From the NCBI RefSeq assembly GCF_002356295.1, contig NZ_AP018042.1:124001-188000 (forward strand): DNA of 64,000 bases, written 5' to 3'. The translations under genes and the position numbers were made by a program. How positions within the stretch are numbered: position 1 is the stretch's first letter; each line of letters opens with the position of its first letter. Below the pieces are notes generated by a model that was not told the origin of the DNA, did no database searches, and saw only the letters and a list, made by a program, of their open reading frames with translations. Source of the DNA: Labilibaculum antarcticum. Its GTDB lineage: Bacteria > Bacteroidota > Bacteroidia > Bacteroidales > Marinifilaceae. Below, in pieces: positions 18,171 through 27,297 of the stretch.

Positions 18171-19187
18171 TTAATCAAGAGAAACAACGGCTTTCACAAC
18201 ACCTGTTTTAGGATCTAACCATGTTTTAAAATCTTCAATCATATTCTCGAACTTAGCTCTGTGAGTAATTAGAGAATTCACATTCACTTTTCCTGATTTC
18301 ATACTATCTACTACATGATCGAAATCTTCTCGGGTAGCATTTCTACTACTACGAAGTGTAGTTTCTCTTTTGTGAAACTCAGGATGAGAGAAGCTAAAGG
18401 TATCCAACTGTAATCCAACCAAAGTAATACGTCCACTATGAGCTAGAAAATTAAGATTTCCTTCTATTGCTCTTTTGTTACCCGTTGCATCGATAATAGC
18501 AGTAACCATATCGCCACCAGTGATTTCTTTAATTGCCTCGAAAGGATTGTTTAAAGCATTTACGGTAAAATCAACACCAAAATGCTCTTTAGCGAACTCC
18601 AAACGATTATCCTGTACATCCAAAGCAATTACTTTAGCTCCAGCAATTTTCGCAAAAGCCATAGCTCCCAATCCAATTGGTCCAGCACCTGTAACCAAAA
18701 CAAATTCATCTTTTTTGATTTCGGTAATACGAACCGAATGAGCACCAACTGCCATAGGTTCAACCATAGCCAATTCGTCGTAACTCATTCCCTGACCATG
18801 AATTAAGGCATATTCCGGCACATTCATGTACTCGCCCATTCCACCATCAATATGAACTCCGGCTACTTCAATTGTAGTACAACAGTTTGGCTTTCCCGCT
18901 CTACATGCAACACAATCGCCACATGGAAAGTAAGGAATAAAAGTAACTGCTTCGCCTTTTTTAAAACCTTGATCGTTTGAAGCGATATCTACAATATCAC
19001 CTGCTAATTCATGACCAAGTACTCTTGGATAGGAAAAGAATGGTTGTGTTCCCTCAAAGGCGTGCAAATCGGTTCCACAAACCCCAATTCTCTTTATTTT
19101 CAATAAAGCATTTCCTTCTTTTCTTTCAGGTTGAGATACTTCTTTCATCTCGAATTGACCTGGTTCATTACATACTATTTGCTTCAT
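18171..19187 (-). CDS. lgoD: Zinc-dependent L-galactonate 5-dehydrogenase, LgoD-like
   Basis: A 338-residue medium-chain zinc dehydrogenase. Catalytic zinc ligands Cys37, His59 and Glu60 (VCGTD, LGHE) and structural zinc ligands Cys89, Cys92, Cys95 and Cys103 are present; the NAD-binding motif is GAGPIGLGA. It strongly resembles E. coli LgoD (YjjN), sharing PFFSYPRVLGHE and PEFHKRETT. LgoD oxidises L-galactonate to D-tagaturonate, which the uxaB product in the same operon would reduce. The start at 19187 gives the normal length and an 11-base gap after the mutarotase gene; a frame open to 19298 overlaps that gene and is rejected. L-fuconate or L-gulonate could be alternative substrates. Confidence 0.82.
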   Translation of the reverse strand: MKQIVCNEPGQFEMKEVSQPERKEGNALLKIKRIGVCGTDLHAFEGTQPFFSYPRVLGHELAGDIVDIASNDQGFKKGEAVTFIPYFPCGDCVACRAGKPNCCTTIEVAGVHIDGGMGEYMNVPEYALIHGQGMSYDELAMVEPMAVGAHSVRITEIKKDEFVLVTGAGPIGLGAMAFAKIAGAKVIALDVQDNRLEFAKEHFGVDFTVNALNNPFEAIKEITGGDMVTAIIDATGNKRAIEGNLNFLAHSGRITLVGLQLDTFSFSHPEFHKRETTLRSSRNATREDFDHVVDSMKSGKVNVNSLITHRAKFENMIEDFKTWLDPKTGVVKAVVSLD

Positions 19188-19198
19188 TTTTATATTTT

Positions 19199-19558
19199 TT
19201 AAAGTCCTAATTTGTAAATACGTTCCATTAATTGCCATTTTTCGTCGGCACTGGCATCTGCTGATGTGTTTTGAAAACGAGAAACATATGTTTCCCATTC
19301 CGACTGGCGTGGTTTTGTTGCTAATTCTGTCATCGCTTTATCGTGATCAAAATTGGCAACAGTATCCATAATCATAAACAATTGGTTCTTGACAATGTAA
19401 ATCTCCATATCGATGATTCCAACATCAAGCATTCCTTGTGTTATTTCAGGCCATGCAGCACCCGCTGCATGAACCTTTTTATATTCTTCAATCAGTTTGT
19501 CGTCATTTTTCAAACAAAGTGATTTGCAATATCTTTTAGAGCTATCTGTATTCGACAT
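19199..19558 (-). CDS. L-rhamnose/L-fucose mutarotase family (RhaM-like)
   Basis: A 119-residue member of the RhaM family (COG3254), which interconverts alpha and beta anomers of 6-deoxy-L-sugars. It shows KKVHAAGAAWPEI near residues 27-39 and the WETYVSRFQ region near the C-terminus. Inside an L-galactose/L-fucose operon its likely role is to supply the anomer used by the sugar dehydrogenase. It is 15 residues longer than E. coli RhaM (104), mostly at the N-terminus. It lies 12 bases after the permease gene and 11 before the LgoD-like gene. The exact sugar is inferred from context. Confidence 0.85.
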   Translation of the reverse strand: MSNTDSSKRYCKSLCLKNDDKLIEEYKKVHAAGAAWPEITQGMLDVGIIDMEIYIVKNQLFMIMDTVANFDHDKAMTELATKPRQSEWETYVSRFQNTSADASADEKWQLMERIYKLGL

Positions 19559-19570
19559 TATAAATAAAAA

Positions 19571-20980
19571 TTAAGCCATGTGAGTTTTCACTGTTCTGTA
19601 TCCGTAAAAAGCGATTAATACGAAACAAAGCAAGGGAAGAATAAACGAAAAGTTAACTGAAGGCATATTGAAAACAGTTTTCATATCAATAATAGCAGCC
19701 TGAATTTTCGGTAAAAAAGTACCTCCAACAATAGACATGATTAGTCCGGCAGCACCAAACTTAGCATCGTCACCCATTCCTTCTAAAGCAATACCATAGA
19801 TGGTTGGGAACATTAACGACATACATGCTGAAACACCAATCAGACAATACAATCCTGTAATATCTTGCAATACGATTGTTCCTAAAGTCAAAACGATACC
19901 ACCAATTGCCAAGTACTGAAGTAATCTGCCTGGTTTGATATACTTTAACATGAACGTACACACAAAACGAGCAACTAGGAAAAAGGACATTGCCAAAATA
20001 TTATACAACTGGGCAATATGTGCAGCAGCTCCTTCGGTTAATCCATTAGCTCCTTTTCCTGAAACAATTATATCTCTTACATTATCAGAAAGAAACCCTA
20101 AAGAATTTACAATGCTTAACCAGCCACTTTCCAGGTCCTGAGGAGTTAAACCTCCTTTTACGAAAATTCTCTGTCCGTACTGCACTACAAAAGTCCAACA
20201 CATAATTTGTGCTCCCACATAAAACATCTGAGCAATAACACCTTCACGATATTTAGGGATTTTAATTAGTTTTCCTAATGTTCCAAACAGGTTTAAACTG
20301 TGATCAGCATCTTCATTCTTAGGCATCTTAACTAATGCGATAATCACGAACATAGCAATAATCACTAAACTGATAGCAATATATGGTGTACTTAAAATAC
20401 TAAGATCACTCATTTTTACTGCTTCAAAATCTGCAGGCGATAAAGCTGTTCTTGCATCTGCACCACGCGGATCCAAACGAGCCTGAATCACTGTAGTTGC
20501 AATAAACATTCCTGTTAATGATCCCATTGGATTAAAAGCCTGTGCTAAATTCAAACGACGAGTCGCTGTAGAATCAGATCCCATTGACAAAATATATGGG
20601 TTGGCACTTGTCTCTAAAAATGACAAACCACAAGTCATCACGAAATAAGCGATCAAAAATGGATAATACATTCCAAGAGCACTGGCCGGAAGAAATAACA
20701 ATCCTCCAGTTGCATACAAACCTAATCCGACAAGGATACCGGCTTTATAGGTATATTTTCTGATGAATAAAGCAGCAGGAAAAGCCATTGCTCCATATCC
20801 GCCATAAAAAACTACTTGTACCCAGGTTCCGCCACTTGCTCCCATGCTAAAAATTCGGGAAAAAGCTTCCACCATTGGATTGGTAATATCATTGGCAAAT
20901 CCCCAAAGTGCAAAACAGAATGTTATTAAAACAAACGGGACTAATACTGCTCTCGAAACCACTTTATCTTTTGTGTTCAC
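19571..20980 (-). CDS. fucP: FucP-type L-fucose/L-galactose:H+ symporter (MFS)
   Basis: A 469-residue inner-membrane permease of the major facilitator family, FucP branch, with about twelve hydrophobic segments. FALWGFANDI carries Asp31 and LSFLETSANPYI carries Glu123; these match E. coli FucP Asp46 and Glu135, the proton-coupling and sugar-binding residues. E. coli FucP is known to carry L-fucose, L-galactose and D-arabinose, which suits this operon. An insertion of about 40 residues after TM8 (LTPQDLESGWLSI, GKGANGLTEGAAA) lengthens the protein compared with E. coli (438). It is the fifth gene of the operon. Confidence 0.9.
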   Translation of the reverse strand: MNTKDKVVSRAVLVPFVLITFCFALWGFANDITNPMVEAFSRIFSMGASGGTWVQVVFYGGYGAMAFPAALFIRKYTYKAGILVGLGLYATGGLLFLPASALGMYYPFLIAYFVMTCGLSFLETSANPYILSMGSDSTATRRLNLAQAFNPMGSLTGMFIATTVIQARLDPRGADARTALSPADFEAVKMSDLSILSTPYIAISLVIIAMFVIIALVKMPKNEDADHSLNLFGTLGKLIKIPKYREGVIAQMFYVGAQIMCWTFVVQYGQRIFVKGGLTPQDLESGWLSIVNSLGFLSDNVRDIIVSGKGANGLTEGAAAHIAQLYNILAMSFFLVARFVCTFMLKYIKPGRLLQYLAIGGIVLTLGTIVLQDITGLYCLIGVSACMSLMFPTIYGIALEGMGDDAKFGAAGLIMSIVGGTFLPKIQAAIIDMKTVFNMPSVNFSFILPLLCFVLIAFYGYRTVKTHMA

Positions 20981-21035
20981 AGTCGTATTTTTAAGTTTAA
21001 ATTAGTTGAATTCTCTCTGTTATCTTTACGGATGA

Positions 21036-21998
21036 TTAAGCAATTACAGCTTTTCTTGATGTGATAATATTTTCAGTTATCTCATTAAAGATATCTTCAC
21101 TAAGCACGCCTTCATCCCAAGCATCGATTAAATCAGCTAATTGAGCTTTAGTATGTGGACCAACAACTACACGATCAGCTTCCTCCATTGAGAATAGGTA
21201 ACGTAAAGCCAATCGAGACAATGGAATGTTATGCTTTTTAGCTATTTCACTCGTTTTCATTGCAATATCAACATCCATATTTGTAATCCATTCATTGTTT
21301 GGTCTGTCTTCATTATACGTATCCAAACGTCTTCCTAACAATCCCATGTGCAAGGCAGATGCTGCATAATAAGCAATATTCTCTTTGCGGATTTGAGGAA
21401 TATCCTTTTCAAACCCGGATAAATTACATGCATCCATTTTCAAAAATCCTGACAACACATCAAAATTATCTTTGATCATGTGTGGGTAAAAACGATCGAT
21501 TGGATTTCCTCCAATTCCCAACATTCCAACAATTCCTTCTTTCTTGAATGACTGAAGACAAGCCATAATCTCATCCATTTTTTCAACAGGAACCAAATGT
21601 GGCTCATGTAAAAACAACAGATCAATTTTATCAACACCCAAAATATCAAGACTTTCCTGAACACTTCTTCTCATTGACTCAGCTGTGTAATCAACAATAC
21701 AATCATCAGCTTTTTCGGCTTTTAAACGACCAACCTTAGTACTAATGAATGGCTTCTCACCTTTCCACTGACGCAAAGCTTTCCCTAAGTAAGTTTGAGA
21801 CATATTGTAAGAAGGAGCAGTATCAAAAACACGAACACCTCTTTCCAAAGCGTACATCATTGCTTCTACGGCAACACTCTCTTCAACTGGGCTCCATACA
21901 CCACCTAATCCTGAGCATCCACAAACCAAACGGCTTTGTCCCGAAAAGAAGCTGCTTTTTTTATAATCTCCCTTAATATATGACGGTTTTGTAATCAT
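21036..21998 (-). CDS. Aldo-keto reductase, L-galactose/L-fucose 1-dehydrogenase type
   Basis: A 320-residue aldo-keto reductase of the D-threo-aldose 1-dehydrogenase (L-fucose dehydrogenase/pyridoxal dehydrogenase) branch. The catalytic tetrad is visible: Asp59 and Tyr64 (VFDTAPSYN), Lys88 (STKVG) and His131 (FLHEPH). The predicted reaction is NAD(P)-dependent oxidation of L-galactose (or L-fucose) to the 1,5-lactone. It lies 6 bases after the lactonase gene, so the two are translated together, which supports the dehydrogenase-lactonase pairing. The same enzyme class begins the L-galactose route described in Bacteroides vulgatus (from memory). Confidence 0.85.
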   Translation of the reverse strand: MITKPSYIKGDYKKSSFFSGQSRLVCGCSGLGGVWSPVEESVAVEAMMYALERGVRVFDTAPSYNMSQTYLGKALRQWKGEKPFISTKVGRLKAEKADDCIVDYTAESMRRSVQESLDILGVDKIDLLFLHEPHLVPVEKMDEIMACLQSFKKEGIVGMLGIGGNPIDRFYPHMIKDNFDVLSGFLKMDACNLSGFEKDIPQIRKENIAYYAASALHMGLLGRRLDTYNEDRPNNEWITNMDVDIAMKTSEIAKKHNIPLSRLALRYLFSMEEADRVVVGPHTKAQLADLIDAWDEGVLSEDIFNEITENIITSRKAVIA

Positions 21999-22004
21999 TG
22001 TTTC

Positions 22005-22847
22005 TTATTTGTTTAGTTGATAAAATTTGATTGCGTTTCCACCCAAAATAGCTTCCTGTTCTGAGGCGGTATAGTCTTTAATCTGCTCGATAATCAAGTT
22101 CATTACTTTTTGGTAAGATCCGGCCAAAGTACAAACCGGCCAATCGGATCCAATCATCAATCTCTCAGCACCGAATGCATTAAAAACAACATTCAGGTAA
22201 GGAATAATGTCCGATTCTGTCCAATTTGTCCAATCTGCCTCAGTAACGATTCCTGATAATTTGCATGAAACATTAGGGAAAGAGGCTAATTTTTGAATTC
22301 CTTCTGCCCACGCTTCAATTTTTTGATCTTTAATTTCCGGCTTGGCAATGTGATCCAATACAAACTTCTGATTTGGAAATTTGGCAACAAAATCAGCACT
22401 TGCACCCAGATGTTTTGCAAAAATCAAAATGTCGTAGGTAAATCCAAACTCTTCCAACATGGCAATGCCATTACAAAATTTTTCTCCAAGTAAGAAGTTA
22501 TCATCCGGCTCATCCTGCACAACATGTCTGAAACCTTTTAGCGCGGGAAATTTACTGTAATGCACCAATCTTTCGCGCAAATTATCTGCTCTGAAATCAA
22601 CCCAACCTACAACTCCTTTAATAAAAGGATTCTGATTGGCCAACTCAATTAAAAAATCGGTTTCTCCCTCAGTTTGATCTGCCTGAACGGCAACACAAGC
22701 ATCAAAATCGATAGCCTGTAGATTTTTCAACAAATCTTTAGGAGCAAAATCATTTTTCAGAACAGCCATTTCATCGGAAAGCCAAGAATGCTTTTCAGGG
22801 CAATAATTCCAGAAATGCTGGTGAGAATCAACTTTTTGTACTTTCAT
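22005..22847 (-). CDS. Amidohydrolase-family L-galactono/L-fucono-1,5-lactonase
   Basis: A 280-residue TIM-barrel hydrolase of COG3618. The metal-binding start is VDSHQHFWNY (His9, His11) and the C-terminal GSDWPVC supplies the catalytic Asp; GFRHVVQDEPD and FVLDHIAKPEI are typical of L-fuconolactonase/L-galactonolactonase proteins. It should open the lactone made by the aldo-keto reductase encoded 6 bases downstream. The product, L-galactonate, is the substrate of the LgoD-like enzyme. Rhamnonolactone is a possible alternative, but no rhamnonate genes are nearby. Confidence 0.85.
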   Translation of the reverse strand: MKVQKVDSHQHFWNYCPEKHSWLSDEMAVLKNDFAPKDLLKNLQAIDFDACVAVQADQTEGETDFLIELANQNPFIKGVVGWVDFRADNLRERLVHYSKFPALKGFRHVVQDEPDDNFLLGEKFCNGIAMLEEFGFTYDILIFAKHLGASADFVAKFPNQKFVLDHIAKPEIKDQKIEAWAEGIQKLASFPNVSCKLSGIVTEADWTNWTESDIIPYLNVVFNAFGAERLMIGSDWPVCTLAGSYQKVMNLIIEQIKDYTASEQEAILGGNAIKFYQLNK

Positions 22848-22917
22848 AAGCTTTAGTTCGTTCTAATTTCCTTGAGCAAGAACAATAAACTCTTACTAAA
22901 GAATTCAGTAATCAATT

Positions 22918-24366
22918 TTACAACATTGATTCAATTGCTTTATTCATTCCTTTTTCGTGAATAGATTGCAATGATTCAGTTACTGCTTCACACAAACCTT
23001 TCACTTCGTTCAAGTCTCTTTTCCATACTTTGTCGTAAGCCAAAACATTTTTCACAAGAGATCCGAATTCCGATTCTGACTTCATAGCAGCCCATTCCGA
23101 TTTCATCAATTCCATAACATCAGCAGAATCGTTAACCGGAATTTCTTCCAAGTTTCGCTTGCCTCTGTAGAAATACAACATAGCTGCAAAAGCAAAAGCT
23201 AATCGTTGAGGAATTTCACCGGTTTTTTCCTGATAAGCCAATAAAGTTGGCAATACGCGGGTTTCGAATTTCGAGAATGAATTCAAAGAAATTGACAATA
23301 ATAAATGGTGGATGTAAGGATTTCTGAAACGATCCAACACATCGGCTGCGAAAGTCTCTAACTCCTTCTTATCCATATCCAATGATGGAATAATTTCTTC
23401 CTCTAAGGCTTTCTTTAAGAATCGGCCACAAACCTCATCTTCAACAGCTTGTTTAACTGCATCAATTCCGTATAAATAAGCAACTGGAACCAAAATAGTA
23501 TGCAAACCATTCAAAATTCTCACCTTACGCTTTTTATAAGGAGTGATGTCATCAGTAAAAATTACGTTCAAACCTGCCTCTTGTGCAGGAAATTCTTTTT
23601 GAACCTGCTTTGGAGCTTGAATCACCCACAAGTGGAAGAATTCTCCTTCAACAACCAAATTATCTTCGTAGCCCAATTCAGCATTGATTTCCGGCATTCT
23701 ATCTTTAGGATATCCCGGAACAATACGGTCAACCAAAGTATTACAGAAATAATTTGCTTCCTGAATCCATTTCACAAAACCAGTATCTAATTTCCATAGT
23801 TCAGCATATTGCAATACGATCTCTTTCAAACGATCAGCATTGGCTTCAATCAATTCGCAAGGAATAATGATTAAACCTTTTGCGGCCTCGCCTTTAAAAT
23901 GAGTATAACGACGGTATAGTAAAGCGGTTAACTTTCCAGGATAAGAATTTTGAGGTTTGTCTTCCAACTTGTCATTCGCATCGAAAGCGATTCCGGCCTC
24001 AGTAGTATTCGAAAACACAAAACGCAAGCTTTGTTCTTCGGCCTGAGCCATATACAAATCATTCTCAGTGTAAGGATTAATTCCTCCCTGAATAGCTTCA
24101 ATAAGTGTATGCTCACTTTTCGCTTCACCATTCTGAATACCACGAAGATAAAGAGTGTATAAACCATCCTGAGCATTCAGCATGTCAACCATACCTCTTT
24201 CGATTGGCTGAACCACTTTAACTCCACCTTCAAAATTTTGCTTTTTGTTCATGGTATCAATCATCCAATCAACAAAAGCTCTTAAAAAATTACCTTCTCC
24301 AAATTGCAATACTTTAGTTGGTAAAGCAGCAGTGGCAACATCGTTATTTGTTCTATTTAATTTCAT
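22918..24366 (-). CDS. uxaB: Tagaturonate reductase (altronate oxidoreductase)
   Basis: A 482-residue polyol-type long-chain dehydrogenase of the mannitol dehydrogenase superfamily. The N-terminal LQFGEGNFLRAFVDW (21-35) is the NAD-binding start typical of UxaB, and KKRKVRILNGLHT carries the catalytic Lys and the Asn/His of the KxxxxNxxH motif. It reduces D-tagaturonate to D-altronate. It lies 42 bases after uxaA, second in the operon. No uxaC (uronate isomerase) is present in the window, so tagaturonate most likely comes from L-galactonate through the LgoD-like enzyme rather than from galacturonate. Confidence 0.93.
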   Translation of the reverse strand: MKLNRTNNDVATAALPTKVLQFGEGNFLRAFVDWMIDTMNKKQNFEGGVKVVQPIERGMVDMLNAQDGLYTLYLRGIQNGEAKSEHTLIEAIQGGINPYTENDLYMAQAEEQSLRFVFSNTTEAGIAFDANDKLEDKPQNSYPGKLTALLYRRYTHFKGEAAKGLIIIPCELIEANADRLKEIVLQYAELWKLDTGFVKWIQEANYFCNTLVDRIVPGYPKDRMPEINAELGYEDNLVVEGEFFHLWVIQAPKQVQKEFPAQEAGLNVIFTDDITPYKKRKVRILNGLHTILVPVAYLYGIDAVKQAVEDEVCGRFLKKALEEEIIPSLDMDKKELETFAADVLDRFRNPYIHHLLLSISLNSFSKFETRVLPTLLAYQEKTGEIPQRLAFAFAAMLYFYRGKRNLEEIPVNDSADVMELMKSEWAAMKSESEFGSLVKNVLAYDKVWKRDLNEVKGLCEAVTESLQSIHEKGMNKAIESML

Positions 24367-24408
24367 TTTCCCGAATTATTATTCTTAAAAATTCTATTTA
24401 TATCTTGA

Positions 24409-26061
24409 TTATAAGGAAACTCCGCGTTTCCAAGGAATAAAGTCAAACTGACGAAGATTTTCGGCTTTCACCATTTCTTCTCCTGATGCTACCTTAATAA
24501 TTAGCTCAAGTAGTTCAATTGCTTTTTCCCGTATGGTATGTTCGCCAGTAACAATGGTTCCGGCATTAAAATCAATGATATCACTCATTTTTTCAGCCAA
24601 AACGGTATTGCTTGATACCTTAACAACAGGAACAGCAGGATTACCCGTTGGTGTTCCTAAACCTGTGCTAAACAAGATTACGTTTGCTCCTGAACCCGCC
24701 AAACCAGTGGTTGATTCTACATCATTTCCTGGCGTACAAAGTAAACTAAGACCTTTTTTGCTCACGACTTCGGTATAATCCAAAACATCAACAATTGGCG
24801 AAGCTCCGCCTTTTAAAGCAGCTCCAGCCGATTTCATAGCATCAGTGATTAATCCGTCTTTTATATTCCCTGGTGATGGATTGGCTTCAAAACCAGAACC
24901 CGCTTCAACAGCTCTTTGAGCGTAGGTTTTAATCAAATTTGAGAATTTCTCTGCATCTTCAGTTTTAATGCAACGATCAACAATATTCTGCTCCACACCA
25001 TTCAACTCAGGAAATTCGGAAAGAAGAGCTCCTCCGCCTAAAGTCACAATCATATCACTCACATAACCCAAAAGAGGATTCGCTGAAATGCCTGAAAATC
25101 CATCCGATCCACCACATTCCAAACCAATTAAAAGTTCGCTTAGTGGAGTATCTTCTCTTTTAAATTCGTTGGCTTCCATTAAACCTGCAAAGGTTAATTT
25201 TACAGCCTCAGCAATAAAATTACGTTCCGAAGTACTTTGTTGTTGCTCTAAAATATGAACTGGTTTTTTGCCCAACACACCAAACTCTTCTAAAAAGCCA
25301 TTGATGTATTTCACTTCTGCATTTTGACAACCCAGACCCAAAATTGTTGCTCCGGCAACATTAGCATTAGCGATATAGCCAGCTAACAATTTACTCAATA
25401 CAATTGCGTCTTCTCTTGTGCCTCCACATCCACCTTCGTGAGTTAAAAAGCGAATTCCATCTACATTCGGGAAAAATGGAGAAAATTGTTTTTCACTGTT
25501 TAAGTTCAAAACATCCATTTTCAAAATTTCCTCGGCACTAGCACCTTTCGCAGATGCTTCCTTCAAAACATCCAAGTTAATTTTATGAGAAGTCTTATGC
25601 TTGTAGCCCAGTTGAGATTCCAACTCCTCTTGAAGAACTTTTATATTTCGGTTCTGACAAAATACCAAAGGAATTACCAGCCAATAATTTGCAGTTCCAA
25701 CTTTTCCATCTTTACGTTTGTATCCTTTGAAGGTGCGATCCTTAAAATCGCTTACATCAGGTGCAGTCCATTTGTACTCCGAAGCTTCACTACTAAATCC
25801 ACCTGTATGATGAATAACATTCTTTGTAGTAATCACCTCTCCTTTGGCTATAAATGTAGTCGCTTTACCAACTGGTAAGCCATACATTACAACAACATCG
25901 CCTTCCTGAAAATCACACTCCGCAATTTTATGCTTTACCTGAACGCCATTTTTCACAAGATATGTTTCGTTCTGATAAGTAACACTTTCGCCTGCTTTTA
26001 TATCCGCCAAAGCAACAAGCAAATTGTCTTTCGGACTAATTTTAATCAATTTCTCTCTCAT
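24409..26061 (-). CDS. uxaA: Altronate dehydratase
   Basis: A 550-residue altronate dehydratase converting D-altronate to 2-keto-3-deoxy-D-gluconate. The N-terminal SAF domain (about 10-95, LVALADIKAGE, GLPVGKA) and the large catalytic domain (FKGYKRKDGKVGTANYW; GGCGG, LECGGSDGFSG) are both complete. The start is set at 26061; the longer frame to 26175 runs through operator sequences and is unlikely to be translated. It is the first gene of the operon and three palindromic LacI-type operators lie directly upstream (26071-26249). The seven genes that follow in the same direction share short gaps. Confidence 0.95.
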   Translation of the reverse strand: MREKLIKISPKDNLLVALADIKAGESVTYQNETYLVKNGVQVKHKIAECDFQEGDVVVMYGLPVGKATTFIAKGEVITTKNVIHHTGGFSSEASEYKWTAPDVSDFKDRTFKGYKRKDGKVGTANYWLVIPLVFCQNRNIKVLQEELESQLGYKHKTSHKINLDVLKEASAKGASAEEILKMDVLNLNSEKQFSPFFPNVDGIRFLTHEGGCGGTREDAIVLSKLLAGYIANANVAGATILGLGCQNAEVKYINGFLEEFGVLGKKPVHILEQQQSTSERNFIAEAVKLTFAGLMEANEFKREDTPLSELLIGLECGGSDGFSGISANPLLGYVSDMIVTLGGGALLSEFPELNGVEQNIVDRCIKTEDAEKFSNLIKTYAQRAVEAGSGFEANPSPGNIKDGLITDAMKSAGAALKGGASPIVDVLDYTEVVSKKGLSLLCTPGNDVESTTGLAGSGANVILFSTGLGTPTGNPAVPVVKVSSNTVLAEKMSDIIDFNAGTIVTGEHTIREKAIELLELIIKVASGEEMVKAENLRQFDFIPWKRGVSL

Positions 26062-26070
26062 ATTCTTTAA

Positions 26071-26088
26071 TGTTCTATCGATTGAACA
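26071..26088. promoter_or_regulatory. LacI-type operator O1 (upstream of uxaA)
   Basis: TGTTCTATCGATTGAACA is an 18-bp near-palindrome (one mismatched pair) with the central CG typical of LacI-family operators. It lies 10 bases upstream of the uxaA start, so binding here would block transcription or leader clearance. Confidence 0.75.
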
Positions 26089-26156
26089 GATCCTTAAAAA
26101 AAAGGAAATAACACAATCGTTCTTTCTTTTTACATACTGAAAACTGATAATATAAA

Positions 26157-26172
26157 ATTCAATCGATTGAAT
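26157..26172. promoter_or_regulatory. LacI-type operator O2
   Basis: ATTCAATCGATTGAAT is a perfect 16-bp palindrome with the same core (TCAATCGATTGA) as O1 and O3. Confidence 0.78.
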
Positions 26173-26231
26173 CAATAATCAAAAAAATACACGTTTTTAT
26201 CCTCCTCAAGATGAAATGATTTCTCCAGCAT

Positions 26232-26249
26232 TGTTCAATCGATTGAACA
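26232..26249. promoter_or_regulatory. LacI-type operator O3
   Basis: TGTTCAATCGATTGAACA is a perfect 18-bp palindrome between the lacI-type gene and uxaA. The three operators are centred about 85 and 76 bases apart. Confidence 0.8.
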
Positions 26250-26274
26250 CAAAGTAAGAAAAAATAAATATCAA

Positions 26275-27297
26275 TTAAAACTTTTTCGAAGATTTTCGAA
26301 GAATCAAGGTTGGATTTAGAACGATACTTCGAGGACTAAAGTCTGATTTAGAACCTTTTATTTGTTCTAAAACCAACTCGCCAGCAGTATGGCCCATGAT
26401 AATACTAGACTGGTCTACAGAACTTATTCCAGGATCTAAATAGGAAGTAAATGGCTCGTTACTGAAACCAAAAATCATAAGCTCATCTGGAACAATAATA
26501 TTTTGTTCGCGAGCAACTTGCAAAGCACCAACAGCAGAATAATCACTAGAACAGAAAATTGCATCAGGTCTCTCTTTCATTTTAAGCAATTGAATCATAC
26601 CATTTCGACCATCCTCCAAGTGCAAATCACTATGAATGATTAATTCTGTAGAAATTGGTAAAAAAGCATCCTTTAAAGATGCTTTATATCCCTTCATTCT
26701 ATTTTTATACAATTCCATATGAGAATGTCCGGCCAAATGTGCGATCCTCTTACATCCCTGTTCAACCAAATGATTTACTGCATTATAAGCACCTTTATAA
26801 TCATCTACCTCTACTGTACTAACCCCAAAATCTTTTAGAATTCTATCAAAAAACACAAGAGGCACACCTTCCTCTTTCAATTTTTCGAAATGATCATATT
26901 TTTTAGTCTTCATTCCTAATGCAGCAATTACACCATCCACTCTTGTTGCCAAAAGGGTATCAATAATGGCCTTCTCCTTTTTTACGGAATCATTTGATTG
27001 TGTTAAAATAACACTATAGCCGGCTTTATTAGCAGTTTCTTCAATGCCTCTTATTACAGAAGAAAAGAAAGATATATTTGCCGCAGGAACAATTACTCCA
27101 ATAAGCTTACTTTGACCGCTGCGGAGAGCAGCAGCAATTTGATTGGGTTTGTAATTAAACTCGCGCGCTTTTTTGTTCACTGCATCTTTGGTTTGCTGGC
27201 TCATGCGAGGATGATCGCTCAAGGCCTTGGATACAGCTGATGGTGTGATGTTTAACGCTTTCGCAATATCCTGAAGAGTTATTTTTTTCTTTTCCAT
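26275..27297 (-). CDS. LacI-family repressor (L-galactose operon)
   Basis: A 340-residue LacI-type regulator. The N-terminal helix-turn-helix is ITLQDIAKALNITPSAVSKALSDHP (given in part), with the hinge helix at about 50-60, and a periplasmic-binding-protein-like sugar-sensing domain follows (IGVIVPAANISFFSSVIRGI, SSDYSAVGALQVA). It is transcribed in the same direction as uxaA with three CAATCGATTG palindromes between them, so it probably controls itself weakly and the downstream operon strongly. The effector is likely a pathway sugar acid. Its paralogue at 31294-32313 has a similar DNA-binding helix, which fits with their related operators. Confidence 0.92.
   Translation of the reverse strand: MEKKKITLQDIAKALNITPSAVSKALSDHPRMSQQTKDAVNKKAREFNYKPNQIAAALRSGQSKLIGVIVPAANISFFSSVIRGIEETANKAGYSVILTQSNDSVKKEKAIIDTLLATRVDGVIAALGMKTKKYDHFEKLKEEGVPLVFFDRILKDFGVSTVEVDDYKGAYNAVNHLVEQGCKRIAHLAGHSHMELYKNRMKGYKASLKDAFLPISTELIIHSDLHLEDGRNGMIQLLKMKERPDAIFCSSDYSAVGALQVAREQNIIVPDELMIFGFSNEPFTSYLDPGISSVDQSSIIMGHTAGELVLEQIKGSKSDFSPRSIVLNPTLILRKSSKKF

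Noticed and set aside
22918-26061. UxaA/UxaB as a galacturonate pathway
   Set aside because: No uxaC is nearby, and an LgoD-like enzyme, lactonase, sugar dehydrogenase and FucP share the operon, so L-galactose is the better reading; not fully excluded because exuT-type and kdu genes are close.
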